Origin: Epiperipatus broadwayi
Taxonomy: Eukaryota; Onychophora; Udeonychophora; Euonychophora; Peripatidae
Assembly: GCA_028023455.1 (NCBI GenBank)
Contig: JAQFVV010006203.1
Span: 9,520,876 to 9,584,875, forward strand
Length of the DNA: 64,000 nucleotides
Direction of reading: 5' to 3'
In this document: positions 23,627 to 37,344 of the stretch, one piece after another
Layout of the letters: every line of letters begins with the position of its first letter
How positions within the stretch are numbered: position 1 is the stretch's first letter
Translations under genes and position numbers: made by a program
Notes under the pieces: model-generated
Seen by the model: the letters and a program-made list of their open reading frames with translations, nothing else
What the model was told of the DNA's origin: nothing
The model's database searches: none

Positions 23627-25063
23627 TTATATTAAATAAGTAGTTCTATTTATAGTTGCAGTAATATAAAAAATAGTAACTTATAATGAAAAGAAAGAAG
23701 ATATAATTATTAATATTTTTATCATCATTATTAGACTATAAATTTTGCTTTAAAAAGCGATAAATACAAAACCATAAAAGGGAATCAATACTAATCCATT
23801 TAATTTTTTTCTTACTAACATTTAAATGTATAAGCAAATCATTGAACATTAATTTAGATTAATTTAGAATGATTTATTATTATTAATATTGTTAATTGTA
23901 TGTTCTTTAATATTTTTCTTAATTAGGTAAATTAATTATTTATTAAAATATTATGTAATGAAAACAAAGTCAGCCTGGTATCTATTATTATGCTCATATT
24001 ATTAAAAAAATACTTTCATAATTTTATGATTGAGATATTAAGATTATATATTGATGGCATTTCATATAAAATAAAAACTGATATTGATTAGGCGCATCTA
24101 AGGGGAGAGGAAATATTACAAAAAAAAAAAAAAAGAATTGTCTCCATTTTATATTTGATAGTGCTTGCAAAGGCTATTAGACATGAATTCAAATATTAAA
24201 TAAATTTTCCAGTAGAACATGAGGAAATTAGACCACAGTAATTGTTGGTTCGAAAAAAAAAATATCTCGTCTGAAATTTAATTAAGCGATGACATTATTT
24301 TTTAAAAAATTGATCTTGAAGAACAAAGGGATTAAAAATGTCCTAACTATTCTTTTATATTTTGAATAAGCAATTCCACATACATATATGAGTTCTTGAT
24401 CAAGGACCATAAACAATGCTACTTCTGTTTTATTAAATTTTGGGCTGTTGGAACAAGGATATGAATGCTGCAATTAATTGCATTACGTTTTGGCTTTCCA
24501 AATAAGGACATGATTAAGGTATCTTCCATTTGAACAATAGTAAATTTCCAAAATAAAATTGATTCAAATTTTAATTTATAAGGTAGATTTAATTTCTCTC
24601 ATTTTAATAGCATGCAAACAATTACAAAATATCAAATATATAATGACAGGATATCACTAGGCTGAGAAAAATGTAACAATCAGAACAGAAAACTTCAATA
24701 TTAATGCAACACTCATAGTGTCAAAGTTTAATCCATGTTTTCAGATAAAAATAATTTCATTTCTATCTGCCTTTACCTGTTTTATGAAGTTCACTGAATT
24801 AAGGCATTGTGACATTTTAATTATTATGGAATCTTCCTATAGTAATATGTAGGGGTATTAATCAATCTTACTCTCAAGGCTTTAGTATAATTTTACATTG
24901 AGTAGTTTAATTTTAATGTGAGTGATACAAATTTTAGTCTTTACTTTTGTTCATAGAAAGCAGAAGTACCTATAAACAAAGTTCTAAAGTGCAAAGCAAT
25001 TTAAAAAGTTTGGTAATTTGTTTGCATCGTATTAAAATAAGTAGAAATTAAATGTATAATGTT
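23627..25063. other. AT-rich DNA, no gene seen
   Basis: Only A runs (about 24120-24135) and short palindromes seen. Confidence 0.5.
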
Positions 25064-25440
25064 CATTTCATTAAATCCAAACACCTTATATATTTTCTTC
25101 TTTTCCTTTTTAAAAAAACTTTATTTCTTCTTATCAACAACATATACATATTTACAACTTTAACACTCAACGTTTCGACCACATTTTTTCTTTAGTCATT
25201 TTCAAGGATCTATAAAATTACATATTTATACATATTATTGCAGATAAAATTAGCATATAAAAATGTATATACCCTTATCATAAAAAAACAACATTTTCCT
25301 TTTATCTAAGACTACAGAAAAAAAGGGTCGAAACAGTGTTAAAGATGTGAATATGTATATATCGTTGATAAGAAGAAATAAAGTTGTTGTTTTTTTTAAA
25401 GAAAAAAGGAAAATATATAAAATGTTTGGATTCAATGAAA
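25064..25440. mobile_element. Fold-back element, probably Penelope terminal repeats
   Basis: Arms of about 110 bp (25064-25180 and 25329-25440) are inverted copies, with matching stretches such as ctttatttcttcttatcaac against gttgataagaagaaataaag. Each arm ends inward with ggtcgaaac (plus at 25325-25333; minus-sense at 25181-25173). On the minus strand the left arm continues from ttgaaaatgac to ggtcgaaacgttgag, the pattern I associate with ends of Penelope-like elements. No protein is encoded. Head-to-head terminal repeats are a known Penelope arrangement; assignment is inference. Confidence 0.55.
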
Positions 25441-25744
25441 AGAATATTGTATTTTATAAGACAGATATATTTTAAAGAAAAAGGGAGAATTCTTATTGCG
25501 GTTGTTAAAAAGTTTCTTAACAGCAGAGATAATAAGTTAAATATATATTTTTGAAATTAAATCTGTTTTAAATTAAATTTTTTAACCACTTTTATGTTGA
25601 AATTTACTATATTATTATTGCTCTAATTAACTATTCATGTAAGAACTTAAAAGATAAATGGATACAGACTCTAATCAGTGTTTAAAATTTTAGAAGGCTG
25701 AGTATAAGTTAACTGTCGATACAACTTGCTTTTTTGATAGTGGT

Positions 25745-25882
25745 AGACCAAGTTTAATTTTTTTTTTTAAGTGTCATAGCATCGGCCGGAATGCGAACCC
25801 GCAACCTGGGCAACTGCCTGCAAGTGCAAGGCAGTCACGCTGACCTCTCGACCACCAATGCAAGACAGACCAAGTTTAATTT
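25745..25882 (-). mobile_element. tRNA-derived SINE / retroposed tRNA, with 16-bp TSD
   Basis: The 16 bases agaccaagtttaattt occur at 25745-25760 and again at 25867-25882, a perfect target duplication. Between them, on the minus strand, is an 83-nt tRNA-like body (25861 to 25779) followed by tatgacactt and an A-rich tail, the signature of LINE-driven retroposition. The body has a full 7-bp acceptor pairing (GCATTGG with CCGATGC), an exact box A (TGGTCGAGAGG, 25844-25854) and a degenerate box B (GGTTCGCATTCC, 25788-25799, with C where the T-loop A58 should be). The anticodon stem is CTGCC/GGCAG with an oversized loop, so no anticodon can be assigned. The perfect duplication suggests a young insertion. 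Confidence 0.85.
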
Positions 25883-25927
25883 GATTCAAAATATTTCTAT
25901 CATTCATTAATTTTACACTATACATTG

Positions 25928-26757
25928 ATAATATTTACTAAGGCTGTAACCTCAAGAATGTGCGCATAAAAATGCGATAGTAGGGACCTCTACAGGTCTT
26001 AATCACAAGCTTATATTTTGGAAAAAAAGAGGGGAACCATTCTTTGCTTCAACTTACTTTCTATATAAATAGGTGAAGCTGAAGCGGTTAGATCTGACAG
26101 CATGAAGCTATTCAATACTTCACTGATTAAGTCCACATTTCTTATTACACATTAATACTCGCGAAATCTTTTGATTTACAACAAGTCAATGGAAAGATCT
26201 TATAGTTAGAAATCTATTACGTTAATTTAAAGTTGTAATTATAAATTTATCTAAATGTGTCTTGATTATGCAAGTAATATTTACTAAGGCTATAACCTCA
26301 AGAATTGGCGCGTAAAAATGCGATAGTAGGGACCTCTACAGGTCTTAACCACAAGCTTCTGTTTTGGAAGAAAAGAGGGGAACCCTTCTTTACTTCAACC
26401 TACTTTCTATATAAATAGGTGAAGCTGAAGCGGTTAGATCTGAAAGCATGAAGCTATTCAATACTTCACTGATTAAGTCCACATTTCTTATTACACAGAT
26501 TTACAACGAGTCAATGAAAAGATCTTATAGTTAGAAATCTATTACGATAATAAGTAATATTTACTAAGGCTGTAACCTCAAGAATGTGCGCGTAAAAAAA
26601 AGCGATAGTAGGGACCTCTATAGGTCTTAACCACAAGCTTACGTTTTGGAAGAAAAGAGGGTAACGCTTCTTTACCTCAAGCTACTTTTTATATAAATAG
26701 GTGAAGCTGAAGCGGCTACATCTGAGAGTGTGAAGCTATTCAACACTTCACTGATTC
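25928..26757 (+). repeat. Tandem array of the 3.5-kb palindrome family, three units
   Basis: Three head-to-tail units start at about 25930, 26276 and 26555 with atatttactaaggctgtaac and share gatagtagggacctctacag, ggtgaagctgaagcgg and ttcaatacttcactgatt. The first unit is about 346 bp; the second lacks about 65 bp in two deletions; the third stops after the cttcactgatt motif. No ORF. Same family as 3540-4454, without the fold-back. Confidence 0.85.
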
Positions 26758-28120
26758 TCAGGTAAAAATTATCCTTCTCACAATCTTTCTTGCTGATTAT
26801 AAAAACACAGTTTACTAATCTTAATGATCATTAAAATATATTTGAACCATAGAATCTCATTTTGTATAATTAAAACAATTATTAGCTTCCACACTGTTTA
26901 TTATTCAATCATTTCTGAAATATCAGACACTTAATTCTAGCTGAAATTTCTATTCAATTTAATCTTTACAAACTATTTCATTTTCAGATTTATTTTTTAA
27001 AAAAAATAATTAAATAAAAACTCATATATAAAATTTAATAACTGCGCAGTAAACGCAAGACATCTATTTTAAATAAGTTTTTGTTTGCCTTCTCTTATGT
27101 AATCTACTGTAATGCTTATAACATTAACTTATCTCAAGAAATAGATAATAATAGTCTTATTTTTTCACATGGAAAAATATACTAATAATTATGGCTTATA
27201 TATAGTGTTGGACATAGCAGTTTTATGATTATGTCTCTTGGTAAATTGAAAAAAAATCAATAGCCTAATAAATACATATACGTATGAGCGTGTGCATGTA
27301 TCTCTACGTATTGGATAAATTTGAAATTTAACAACTATTTCAATAGCTAGACTTTTTAAATAATAAAAAAAAGATAACTTAAAAATAAGTTAATAAAAAT
27401 AATATACACTGCTGCAGATAAATTATTAATTAAGCACAAGCATAAAACTTAAAAACAAATAATTAAAAAAACAACAACTTAAAAACAATCGAAGTATCTT
27501 AAAACTACTTTAGATACAACATATTAAAATTTCTGGATGAAAAATAAAAATTATCAAGTCCACAACAAAAATTCACATAATACGTTAACTGAGAAAATTA
27601 ATAAGTGTAGCTTAAATAAAGCTATAAATCTTTTTGTATAAATGTCGAGAAGAAAATATATAAAACAATCTATAAATTGTCTCTTCATCTCCTACAGATA
27701 ATTAGTTAAGAAGACTTATCACCTATTTGTCTTACTTTAAAAAATATTTAATGTATGGATTTATATATTAGGAATTTGCTATTAACTGAGATCCTTTGAC
27801 ATCTCTTTGAGACTTTAAGAAAACTAAGCAGGGCAAATTCCTAATGTTCATTCCATATATTTTTGTCATTGCATCTGTTATTACAATATAATTATTCATA
27901 CAATATACAAACAAGGATAGATTACTTGTGAACATGAATCAGCAAATGTGAATTTATTGGCTATTAATCTCTAACATCAAGGAATGTCATAGTCTTTCTT
28001 TTCAGTTTCCAGATAGTTCTTAACCAAACTATTACTTGAGACTATTTGTTGAAAAAATGTATGTATGAATGAACTTTATTAAAATAGATATTCGTAATCA
28101 TGACAGATAAAACTAAATCC
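26758..28120. other. AT-rich DNA, no gene seen
   Basis: Nothing recognised on either strand. Confidence 0.5.
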
Positions 28121-28129
28121 TTATTCCTA

Positions 28130-30845
28130 GGAGACTGTAAAGTCATCAGTTGGTGGATAAAAGTGGATGAGGTTTAGAATCTCCTAAATAAGAGACAAGG
28201 CTACCATTTGATAATGATCCTTATTTAGGTACTACAGTGGAATTACAATTTTCAAGTGAAGTAAAATTGCATGAATTGTAAGAAGAGTTATATAGTATTA
28301 TCAAAGACATTGTTTGATTTTGTGAAATTAGAAGAAAAGTTGAAGAGACAATTGATTTAAAAAGTGGGTATACAAAGGCATAAATTTTGGAAGCACAAAT
28401 AGAATGGAATTTACTATAAATAAAATTGTAAAAGTAACAGTATGAAGATTGATAATATATCAGAAAGAGGGTCAAGATTAGTTACTTAACTTAAAAATAC
28501 CAGATATAGATAACTCAGATTTATATCCAACACGTTTGCATTGTTAAAAAGTAGAGATTTTCTTATGGATGTATAAAAGGCTTTTGATCAAACCGAGCAA
28601 CATTTTAAAATTGTCATGTGAGACATTCATGCTAGAATTGATACATAATTGAAAGTGAAAGTAGTGTGTCATTTATATTTATGGTGATAGAAATAAGAGA
28701 GAATACAGACTTGTGAAGTTTGCAAAAAAAAAAAAAACCAACAACTTTATAATATGAAATCTTTCTTTGTGAAAAATGCTAAATGTAAATGGACATGGGA
28801 ACATCCAAATAAAGATCCAGCAGAATTGGATTACATTTTACTAACAAAAAGTATATACTTCAAGATTGTAATGTTCTAAATAAATTCATCATCAGAAGTG
28901 GTCGTCAATTATTAGCGAGATGTAAAATAGGTGCTAATGCAAAACTAGAGACAAAAATTAAGAAAAACAGTATTAATATTCCTAATTCTCAGAAATTACA
29001 AATCGGTTTAAAGTATTAACAGATTTTGAAGATGGTTCAGATTTGAATGAAATCAATAAAAAAAAAAAAAATAGCTAATACAAAATAACAGAAATTGATC
29101 AGTAAATGTTTTATTGAGACGACAATTTAAGAAGAAAAGAAGGAATATGAACTTTATATAAAAATGACCTATTAAAAAAAATTGAAAATATAAAATTTTG
29201 TTAAATGGTATGAAAAAGAGTTAATAATGATATAATAAAATATAATCGTGAATTAGCAAGGAAATCCGTAGAATGGAATAAAAGACTCAAAAGTGTGAAG
29301 CAATATCTTGATATTGGTAGGAAACTTATATCTATAATAAAAAAAGATAGAATTATTATTAAAATGAGAGCTTATATCATGAAATGTGTGAAAGAATTCA
29401 ACAAAAAAATTATATAGCAATAAAGAACAAGTAGACCCTATAATTATTATATGTCTTAATTTCCTAACCTTTTAATTGAATATCATGCAATTAAATCTAC
29501 GAAGAAAAGAAAAGTTCAGTTAATACTGGAATTATAATCGATATATTAAACAAAGTAAATGAAGAAATAGAAAAATTGTTGGCAAAATCCTGAATAATAA
29601 AAATATACAGATGATTGGAAAAATGATATAGTACGATTAATTTTTAACCAAAAAAAAAGGTGATAAAAATATTACAAATTACTGATCTAACAGCTTTTTG
29701 TCACCTCTATACAAAATTTTTACCAAGATAATTATAACTTGTCTACAAGGAGTAGAGATGTTTGGACTTTAACAATTAAAAGAAGGAGCTGGATTTAAAC
29801 ATGGATTTAACATAGTAGATTATGTCCTACTATTGAGAGAAGTTATAGAAAGAACCAATGAACATGAGTTGTCATTATGCTTTGAATTTATAGATTATAA
29901 AAAGTCATATGATTCTATGAGCAAAGCATTGGGTCATCATGATATAGATCCAGGATTATTATATTTTAAAAAAGTATTAGGCTGCAACATCGATAATTAA
30001 ATTACATATTTCTACTAAAACGATAAGCCAAAAGATTAAAAGTAAATGGATATTATTTAAATTATCTAGATTTTGCAAATGGTATAATTATTTTTTAAAA
30101 ATAATGCTTCAAAGATTTCGGGAAATGTTGCAAGAGTTATCAGATAAAAGTAAGAAAGTAGAACTAGAGGTAAATATTAAAAAAGACTAAAGTAAAGTTT
30201 ATGGATTTTCTCAAAGAAAGAAAATAAAAATTGGTAATGTTGAATTAAAAGAAGTTAACAATTACAAATACCACGATCAGATTATTAATGCAGATGGAAA
30301 CATAATGTATGAAATTAAATACAGAATTTAAATTTGGATGAAATACTTCTGCTAGAAATAACTTAATATTAAAAAGGAGTGTGGCTATGTGTTAGAATAA
30401 AAAGATTTTTAACAAATGCCATTTACCAGTTCTTATTATGTATCTGAGACTTAGATACTTAAAAGAAGAGCAATATAGAGGTTTAAGAACACTCAATGAA
30501 GTATAGAGAGATGTATTCTAAGAGTAACAATAAAGCTCAAATATAAAACCCATGGATGAGAGAGCAACAAGGTTTTACTAGCATTATTGAAAAAAATAAG
30601 AGATTGAAGTGGAGATGCATTGAACATATTTCTAGAAAAAATGATAATTGATTGATACTGGAAATCTTAGATTGGCAAAAGATTCTAGAATGAAACTGCA
30701 TATGAGATAGATGGATAAAATCAAGCAATTTGCAGGTGTGATATCTAGAAGATAGAATAGAAATCAGAGAAACTGGATTAAACTTGGAAAGATCATCATC
30801 TTCTAATGGATCGATAATGGTTGAAAATGACAATGATGATGTTTA
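28130..30845 (+). mobile_element. RTE-like LINE, near full length but decayed
   Basis: The longest copy of the RTE-like family here, plus strand, with an endonuclease remnant (28.2-28.95 kb), linker, RT (29.6-30.3 kb) and C-terminal domain to the 3' end, where ggatcgataatggttgaaaatg meets tgatgatg (about 30808-30845). Many stops and indels in every frame. The 5' limit is uncertain. Confidence 0.7.
28560..30830 (+). pseudogene. RTE-like endonuclease/RT polyprotein relic
   Basis: Readable fragments across shifting frames: FKIVM followed by D-x-x-A-R-I (28612-28640; family FKIVMGDFNARI, the endonuclease G-D-F-N box, here broken by a stop), KWTWEHPNKDPAELDYIL (about 28786-28840, late endonuclease), TKIIITCLQ (about 29720), then at the RT catalytic box LDFANG (about 30068-30085) in place of LDFADD, so both catalytic Asp are damaged. 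Downstream, the C-terminal region and the gatcgataatggttgaaaatg end are recognisable. Non-functional. Confidence 0.68.
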
Positions 30846-32529
30846 AAGACGTCATGGTTTAGAGATAATGCAAGTTAATCGGGTACAGAAATTTTTATTC
30901 CAGATAGCCAATCTGTAGTCAATTCAGTAAACTAACTAATGTACAGTCGTTGGAAAATGGGTATCTAATTATTCTAAACAGGATGGGAAACAAGAATGAA
31001 CCACTAGATAAATAGCAAGCCTGATGAGTAATATCCTCACCGTCGCTGTTTCTGTATGAAGACTATATATAGGAGAAATCTTCACAATAAAATAATGTAT
31101 TTAAAGGCTGCTTTACCATATATATATATGTAACGCGTATTAAGTATAAATATCACGTGTTTTTTATTTTTCATTTTCTTAAGTAAATTTTCTATTTATT
31201 CATTACAATTTGAATTTACTCGTGCTTACAAAATTTCGTATACAATAAGAAATATTTTATTTTACGATCAAGAATTCTAAATATTCAAGCCTAAATGAGA
31301 ATGAGAGTGGGGGTGGCAAACGAGCGTTTTTTTATTATTATACTAATGAACAAATTTAGGTTAATGAAAGCTGGTAAAATATAACGCATTATTGATATTT
31401 GGAAAAAAATTCTAGTTAGAGAAATTTTAATTTGCCGAAATACAAATTAATTATAAAACGTTAATCGAATTTATTAAAGTAGGATGAATGCAAGTAGGTC
31501 AGAGGCTATTTCTTTTACAATGTTATTCAAATAAATCGGCAAATATATATTTCGTATCGAACCGAACATTTTTGCTTCAGCAATGTTTAGCACCCCTCCA
31601 CCTCACACACATTGGTTTTTCCCTAAATTTTATTTAATTCAAATCATCGTATTTTATGAAAGATTTTGATATAAAAACTTTGAAAAAAATTATTTGATCT
31701 ATCATGGATTGTAAAATGTGTAATCAAGTAGGTGAAATATTCCGTAAAATGTTCCCAATTTTGTCGGTAGTCAGTACTTGTAGAAAAATGTTGTTCTAAA
31801 GATTATATTGGTTCAAGCATTGCAGTGATAAATTGAACATTTAGCAGCCCTATTAAGCTAATCTATGCCAAATTTTTATTTTTAGTTGTGTTACTCAACG
31901 GCGAATTGATCCTGGAACCTCTAGTATTTAGGAGTTGTGTTAAATAAATCCGAGCCAATTTGTATTTTTTTAAATTATATTCTTCATATGAGAATCGATA
32001 GCGAAATCTTCAAATCTATGTCCATTATTCTTCCCCTGTACTAAAGAATACAGGGTAGTTTTGTCAACGGTACTATAAAACTACATGATTTTCCAGCAAC
32101 ATCAGGTTGTGCTTCGCTCTTGCTCTGAGTTCATCACTCTACCATTGGAAGTTTACCTCTCTTTCACTGCACTGACTGCACAGTAATACTTTTTATTAGT
32201 TAATATTCTAGAAGCATAGAGTTTTACCTTATATGAAAAGTTTTGATTACCCTTATTAATTAAAGTAATTTATCTTTTAATTTCTGCAATAGTTTTAAAT
32301 GATTTTAAACATGATTATAGAATGATGTATGTTGAGTTTCTTATCTGAAGACAGTTGGAGCAACTAAGCAATAGAATATTATGAGTGGATGGTTATTATC
32401 CATAGATTACAACTATTTATTATCCAGCTAGCGTAATAAAATAAATGTAAAATAATAAGCGTTTTGAATAATTAAGATGCATAGCTTGCAAATAATGTAA
32501 AAAAGAACAAACAAACTCACCACTAAAAT
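30846..32529. other. AT-rich DNA, no gene seen
   Basis: Nothing recognised; a short TA run occurs at about 31118-31129. The composition is slightly less AT-rich near 31.3-32.2 kb, but no coding frame emerges. Confidence 0.45.
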
Positions 32530-33240
32530 GATTACGTAGTTACCTTTTGAATTACAAGTGTCAAACTTACTCCATCCACAACTTTGACATGATCCACTCT
32601 GGATAAATGCAGTAATGATTATCATTAATCATTTATTCAACTAGAGATTGTCTCTAGCCCAGATAGAAACTTTGAATCTCAGTTTAAGATCAATATGTCT
32701 GATTTTTTAAAATTTAAACCTACACACATGGAATTATTGATATTTTTTCTGTCCCAATGTAATATCTTTATAAATATATTAAACAACCTCACCACTATCA
32801 CACATTCTTTTCAAATCATATGAATAAAGATTCAATAAAAGACAAATGAATGGATGTTGTTTAATATATTCATAAAGATATTACATGTGGGACAGAGAAA
32901 TGTGTAAAACTCCATGTGTGTGTGTTTAAATTAACAAAATTAGATATATTGATCTTTAGTTTATATATGAGCTAGAAACAATCTCTACTTGGACAAATGA
33001 TTAATGATAATCATTCCTATATTTATCCAGAGGGTGGAGTAAGTTCGACTTTTATAATTCAAAATGTAACAATTTAGATAAATACTGTACATTCAATAAA
33101 GATATGTATGAGAAATGGTGACCATGGCCAATTCGAGAATGCTGGTTCAGCACAAAATACATTTTGAGGATCATTTGTCTTTTATTATATCTTTATTATA
33201 TAATTTGAAAGAAATGTGTGATGGTGTGGAGGTTGTTTAA
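32530..33240. repeat. Inverted pair of a dispersed repeat
   Basis: 32540-32830 and 32845-33070 are imperfect inverted copies (about 230-280 bp) around a short spacer. Shared pieces include gattatcattaatcattt against aaatgattaatgataatc, and taatatctttataaatatat against its complement. 33085-33240 continues the family (gaccatggccaattcgag, catttgtcttttattatat). Relatives occur at 63440-63600 (opposite strand) and 63797-63930. A 65-residue minus-strand ORF at the left end is probably fortuitous. Class unknown. Confidence 0.65.
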
Positions 33241-35604
33241 TATATTTATAAAGTGATTAAGTTGAGTTTTTACGTCTTTAGTTATGTTTTGTATTTGTAT
33301 AAGTTTCAGATTTGAAATATAAGGGGGGGGGGATGAAAACAGGAAAACAAATATTTTTTATGCTAAATATTTAAAGAAATGTTTTGATTACAAGTGGTTA
33401 AATGAAGTAAACAAATCAGTCTTGGGGGGAAACGTTTCCATCAGTGCTATATTTATGCTTTTGAAAAAGAAGTGAGGCTTTATCAAGTTATTAACAGAAT
33501 AAAATTTATAAACGTTTATAAAAATTTTGTTAAATTTAAAGATCTCTAGATCTCCACTCACCTAAAATATCTCATTATTAATAAATACAATGATTAAAAA
33601 TTATAGTTCCTCAAATTATAGAAATTTTCACATACTTGCATAGTCTTAATACAATTTAGAAATGGTTAAAAACTATAAACATAAAATATTAAAAAATTTG
33701 CATTTAGAATATAATAAAAAAATAGTTTTAAGAAATTTTTAAAAATAAAAAGAATATAGAAACGAAGTGTATAATATATATATATATATATAAGTCAATG
33801 TACTGATTCTTGGAATAATGCATGGAATAAATATGGTTAACAAACTAGTTAAAACATGACTGATAATAACAAAATACTATGGCAATACAATAGACATTGA
33901 AGCTGGTTTTATTAAGCTAAATTCAATGTTTTATAGCAATGAAACGCCAGAGAAGACTCTCTCTGCTTTAGAGCTTCATACTTATTATACCCATTGTGTC
34001 AAACATGTGGTCCATTTATTCAAAAGAATCACTATTGCATTATTGCTCAGAAGTATTATCTGCCAATACTTGACAATAAATGTTTCTGTACTTGTAAAAT
34101 AACTATTTTTTAAGTACATGCTTAATTGAACTATGAAGATGTAGCACTAATATCTGCAAACAAGCATGCTCCTATTGGACTCAAAATAATAAACAATCCT
34201 TATTATAATTCTTCACTAACTGATACTTAGTTTATAATGCCTCACCCCATTGCGTTCTGATGTGTCAAATAACAAAAAAAAATTCCATTGACTTGGATTC
34301 AGCAAAGGATTTATTATTAAGCAAAAATTATCTTTCAAAAAATATCGCTACACTCTTGCAAACAGTACATTTTACTATCATTTCAGCATAATAATCTCGT
34401 GAAAGAGAAGACCTCACTTTATACATTTTCTAGTATTCCATAAAGTCAATTTATTTTTTCTGTTTAAATATAGTACCTACTTTGATTTCCAGAATAGCAT
34501 TAGCTACTAAAAATATTTCAATGTAAAAAAATTGTATTACAAAATCATTCATTTTTCACAATACCTGTTGTTATTTTCATCAGATTTTTTATCTGTTCTA
34601 TGCGTTGGACACAAAAAGTTTTTAAACTTTAGATAGTATAAATCTAACATGTAACTTCAGTTATATTTTTTACCACCAGTAATTGCTTCTTCAATTTACT
34701 AGTTCACTACTTTCGAATTTATACTCACCCTACTCTTTAAACCTTTTCAATGCCAGATGCCAGTGATCTCTTTTTACTCTCAAACCAGTAGTTAGTCTCT
34801 CAATGATTATTATTTCAAATCATATCTACTTTATTAAAAAATGTTCTGAACAATTTAGTTCTGTGGTATGACAAGGCATTATAATCACTTTTAATAATTA
34901 GAAAAAAAAAAAAACCTGATTACTTTTCAAACGGTATTATTAGGTCTATTCCTATATTATAGCGACATAAGTTTTATCTAGTTGGTTCTCCAGTCACTTT
35001 AGTTTCCAGACATTTTGATATATTGAAAGCAGTAGCAAAACTTAATCAAATCTATGCATTCAATTTATTAATGATTTATACAATTAATATTGACATTTTT
35101 TCCATCTGTCAAAAAAAATCTGATAGTTGCTAAAGACTATATAATATCGCTTTTACTAAAAAAAAAAGTCTCAGCTTATTCCAAATTAAGCAAAGCCGGA
35201 ATTCCATTCCACCCTTGCATAGGATATCAGTCACATTAAATGAATACATATTGATGATCTCATATAGTTATCTAAAATCAAAATTTAGTGTAAAGCCTAA
35301 TAGTATATCCAAGTATTTAAAACATAACATTAGTATACCAGAGTGCAGTGATACAAACCCAAATTGACAATCTCAAGATAATCATACTTTTAAATGTTAT
35401 TTTTATTTTAGCTACTATATAAAGGTTTTAAGATATTATTTATTTCCATTACTTCAATGTTTTAAAATAAAGTGAATTTTATTAGCAAAGATAAAAATTT
35501 AATTTATTCTAAACTCAATTTTCTACCTCAGAATCGATCATATTTCTGACAATCAAGAATCATCTCAAGAATAAAAGCATTGCTTACAATATATATATAT
35601 ATAT
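33241..35604. other. AT-rich DNA, no gene seen
   Basis: A G run at about 33325-33333, a TA run at about 33773-33791 and another at 35590-35605 are the only landmarks. Confidence 0.5.
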
Positions 35605-35830
35605 TGCAAGAAAAGATGATAATATATGGACAATTGAAATTTTAATTTGGATTCCAAATGATTCCAAAAGATCTAAAAGGAAACCACATGTAAGATGGAT
35701 GGATGAAATAAGGAAAAACGCAAGGCATAACGTGGAGAAAAGAGGCTAGAGATCCGAGAAGATGGACTGAACTTAGAGACCTTCATCTGCAGTGTATCGA
35801 TAATGGTTGAAAATGATGAGTATGATATAA
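35605..35830 (+). mobile_element. RTE-like LINE, 3'-end fragment
   Basis: Plus-strand copy of the last about 220 bp: translates in part as WTIEILIWIPNDSK and PHVRWMDEIRKNARH, then the typical end gtatcgataatggttgaaaatgatga. Preceded directly by a TA microsatellite. A severely 5'-truncated insertion. Confidence 0.8.
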
Positions 35831-37344
35831 ATAAGTAGAGGTGTATCAAAGCATCTTTTCTTTGTTGTTTTTGTTAATATTTATTTTTTTTGTTAACAAA
35901 TTAAATAAAGAAACTAATAAATTTTACAGCATACTTTAGATTTAAATGTTTATGTTACTTTATTTAAAAAAAAATCACTATTATATATTTTGAAATATAA
36001 AAACACTTTTAATCTCTTAGTAAATTCACTGATCAAGGCTAAATATTTTTTGACATTAACTAGCATGTTATTGTATGCTTCTATACTTTTTCAAAAGTCT
36101 TTCCAGGCTTTTTCTAAATCCCATTAAATCAGGATGGGTTTTAGTTTGAACAAACTATTATTGAAGAAATATCTTATAAAATTTGAGCCTTTTTATTTAT
36201 ATTATTTATTAAATAGCCAAAAGTCCCCGAATTTTAATACAATACTTACGGATATCATAATAGATCATGTCTTTTGTTTAAAATTTTTTAATGTTGCAAT
36301 TTAAAAACGGTGTCATGGTTGACTATAACTCTTTCTGGATTCACAAATGCATTTTTATTCTTTTAAATATAATATATTATTTACAGTGTTCTGAATTTTT
36401 CAAAGCTCTTAGCTGTACATAAAGGTGTAAGTTTTATGCACGTATATATTCACACTGATCTATTTTTTAAATCAATCCAACCTTCAAGCAGCTTACATGT
36501 TTAATTGATTTTCTAGTTCTAGTCACTCTAGTTTATATTGAATGACAATGATTTTAATGACATAATATTTCTTAATATCATTTTTAATAAGATTCACAAG
36601 AATTACTTTTGGTCTATTTCATTTTTTAAAAAAAAATCCTAAAATCCTCTTAAGAACTGTATCTAAATGATGTAATTTGATTTAATATGAATTCTAAATT
36701 TATTATATTTGATAACAACAGGATTTTTCTAGTTTCAACAGGATTTTTCTAGTTTCTACTTCAACTTATGCTGTGATGACAACTATAGATTTTGTGGTTG
36801 AGATCAAAGATTTTCCGAAGTCTTTTTGAAAGATGTCCATATTTTAAGAATTTAAACATTTTAATATTTGATATTTTTAGAAATCAATTTCAAATAGGAT
36901 ATCAAACATTTTAATATAGATAATGTAGTCATTTTTATTCACGTGTTGAGAGCAAGCTGGACTGCACATTAATTGGTAACAAGGAGTAAAATACCCTTAA
37001 AATGAATAAAAAAAGTTAATGCTCTTAAAATAAATAAAAAAGCGTAATACACCACAATAATAATAATTTTAAAATATTAAATGTTACTATGTATCAAATA
37101 TATCTTACTTCCATTTATCCACTTGTATAATAATTATAAAGTATCAAATGCCTCATGCTTGGACAATTCTGACAATCTCTTCATCTGTGCCAAATTGCGA
37201 TCTAAATCTTAAAATTATACTTATGATTGATTTAAATGCTTCAAAGAATTGCCTATCACACCTGATTTATTTCCATTTATATATAAATTGTATGGAGGCC
37301 TCTTCATACTTTCAATGTCTAATTTTTTCTCAATTGCCAGTTCT
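35831..37344. other. AT-rich DNA, no gene seen
   Basis: One 21-bp tandem duplication at about 36718-36762 (caggatttttctagttt twice). Nothing else recognised. Confidence 0.5.

Noticed and set aside
23344-23639. Leu/Ile/Val-rich ORFs resembling membrane proteins
   Set aside because: Produced by TTG/TTA repeats in three frames on both strands.
25928-26757. CRISPR-like array
   Set aside because: Units of about 350 bp head to tail without unique spacers; a eukaryotic tandem repeat.
31019-31070. ctgatgag followed by a GC-containing stretch, possible hammerhead
   Set aside because: No GAAA box and no pairing stem II downstream.
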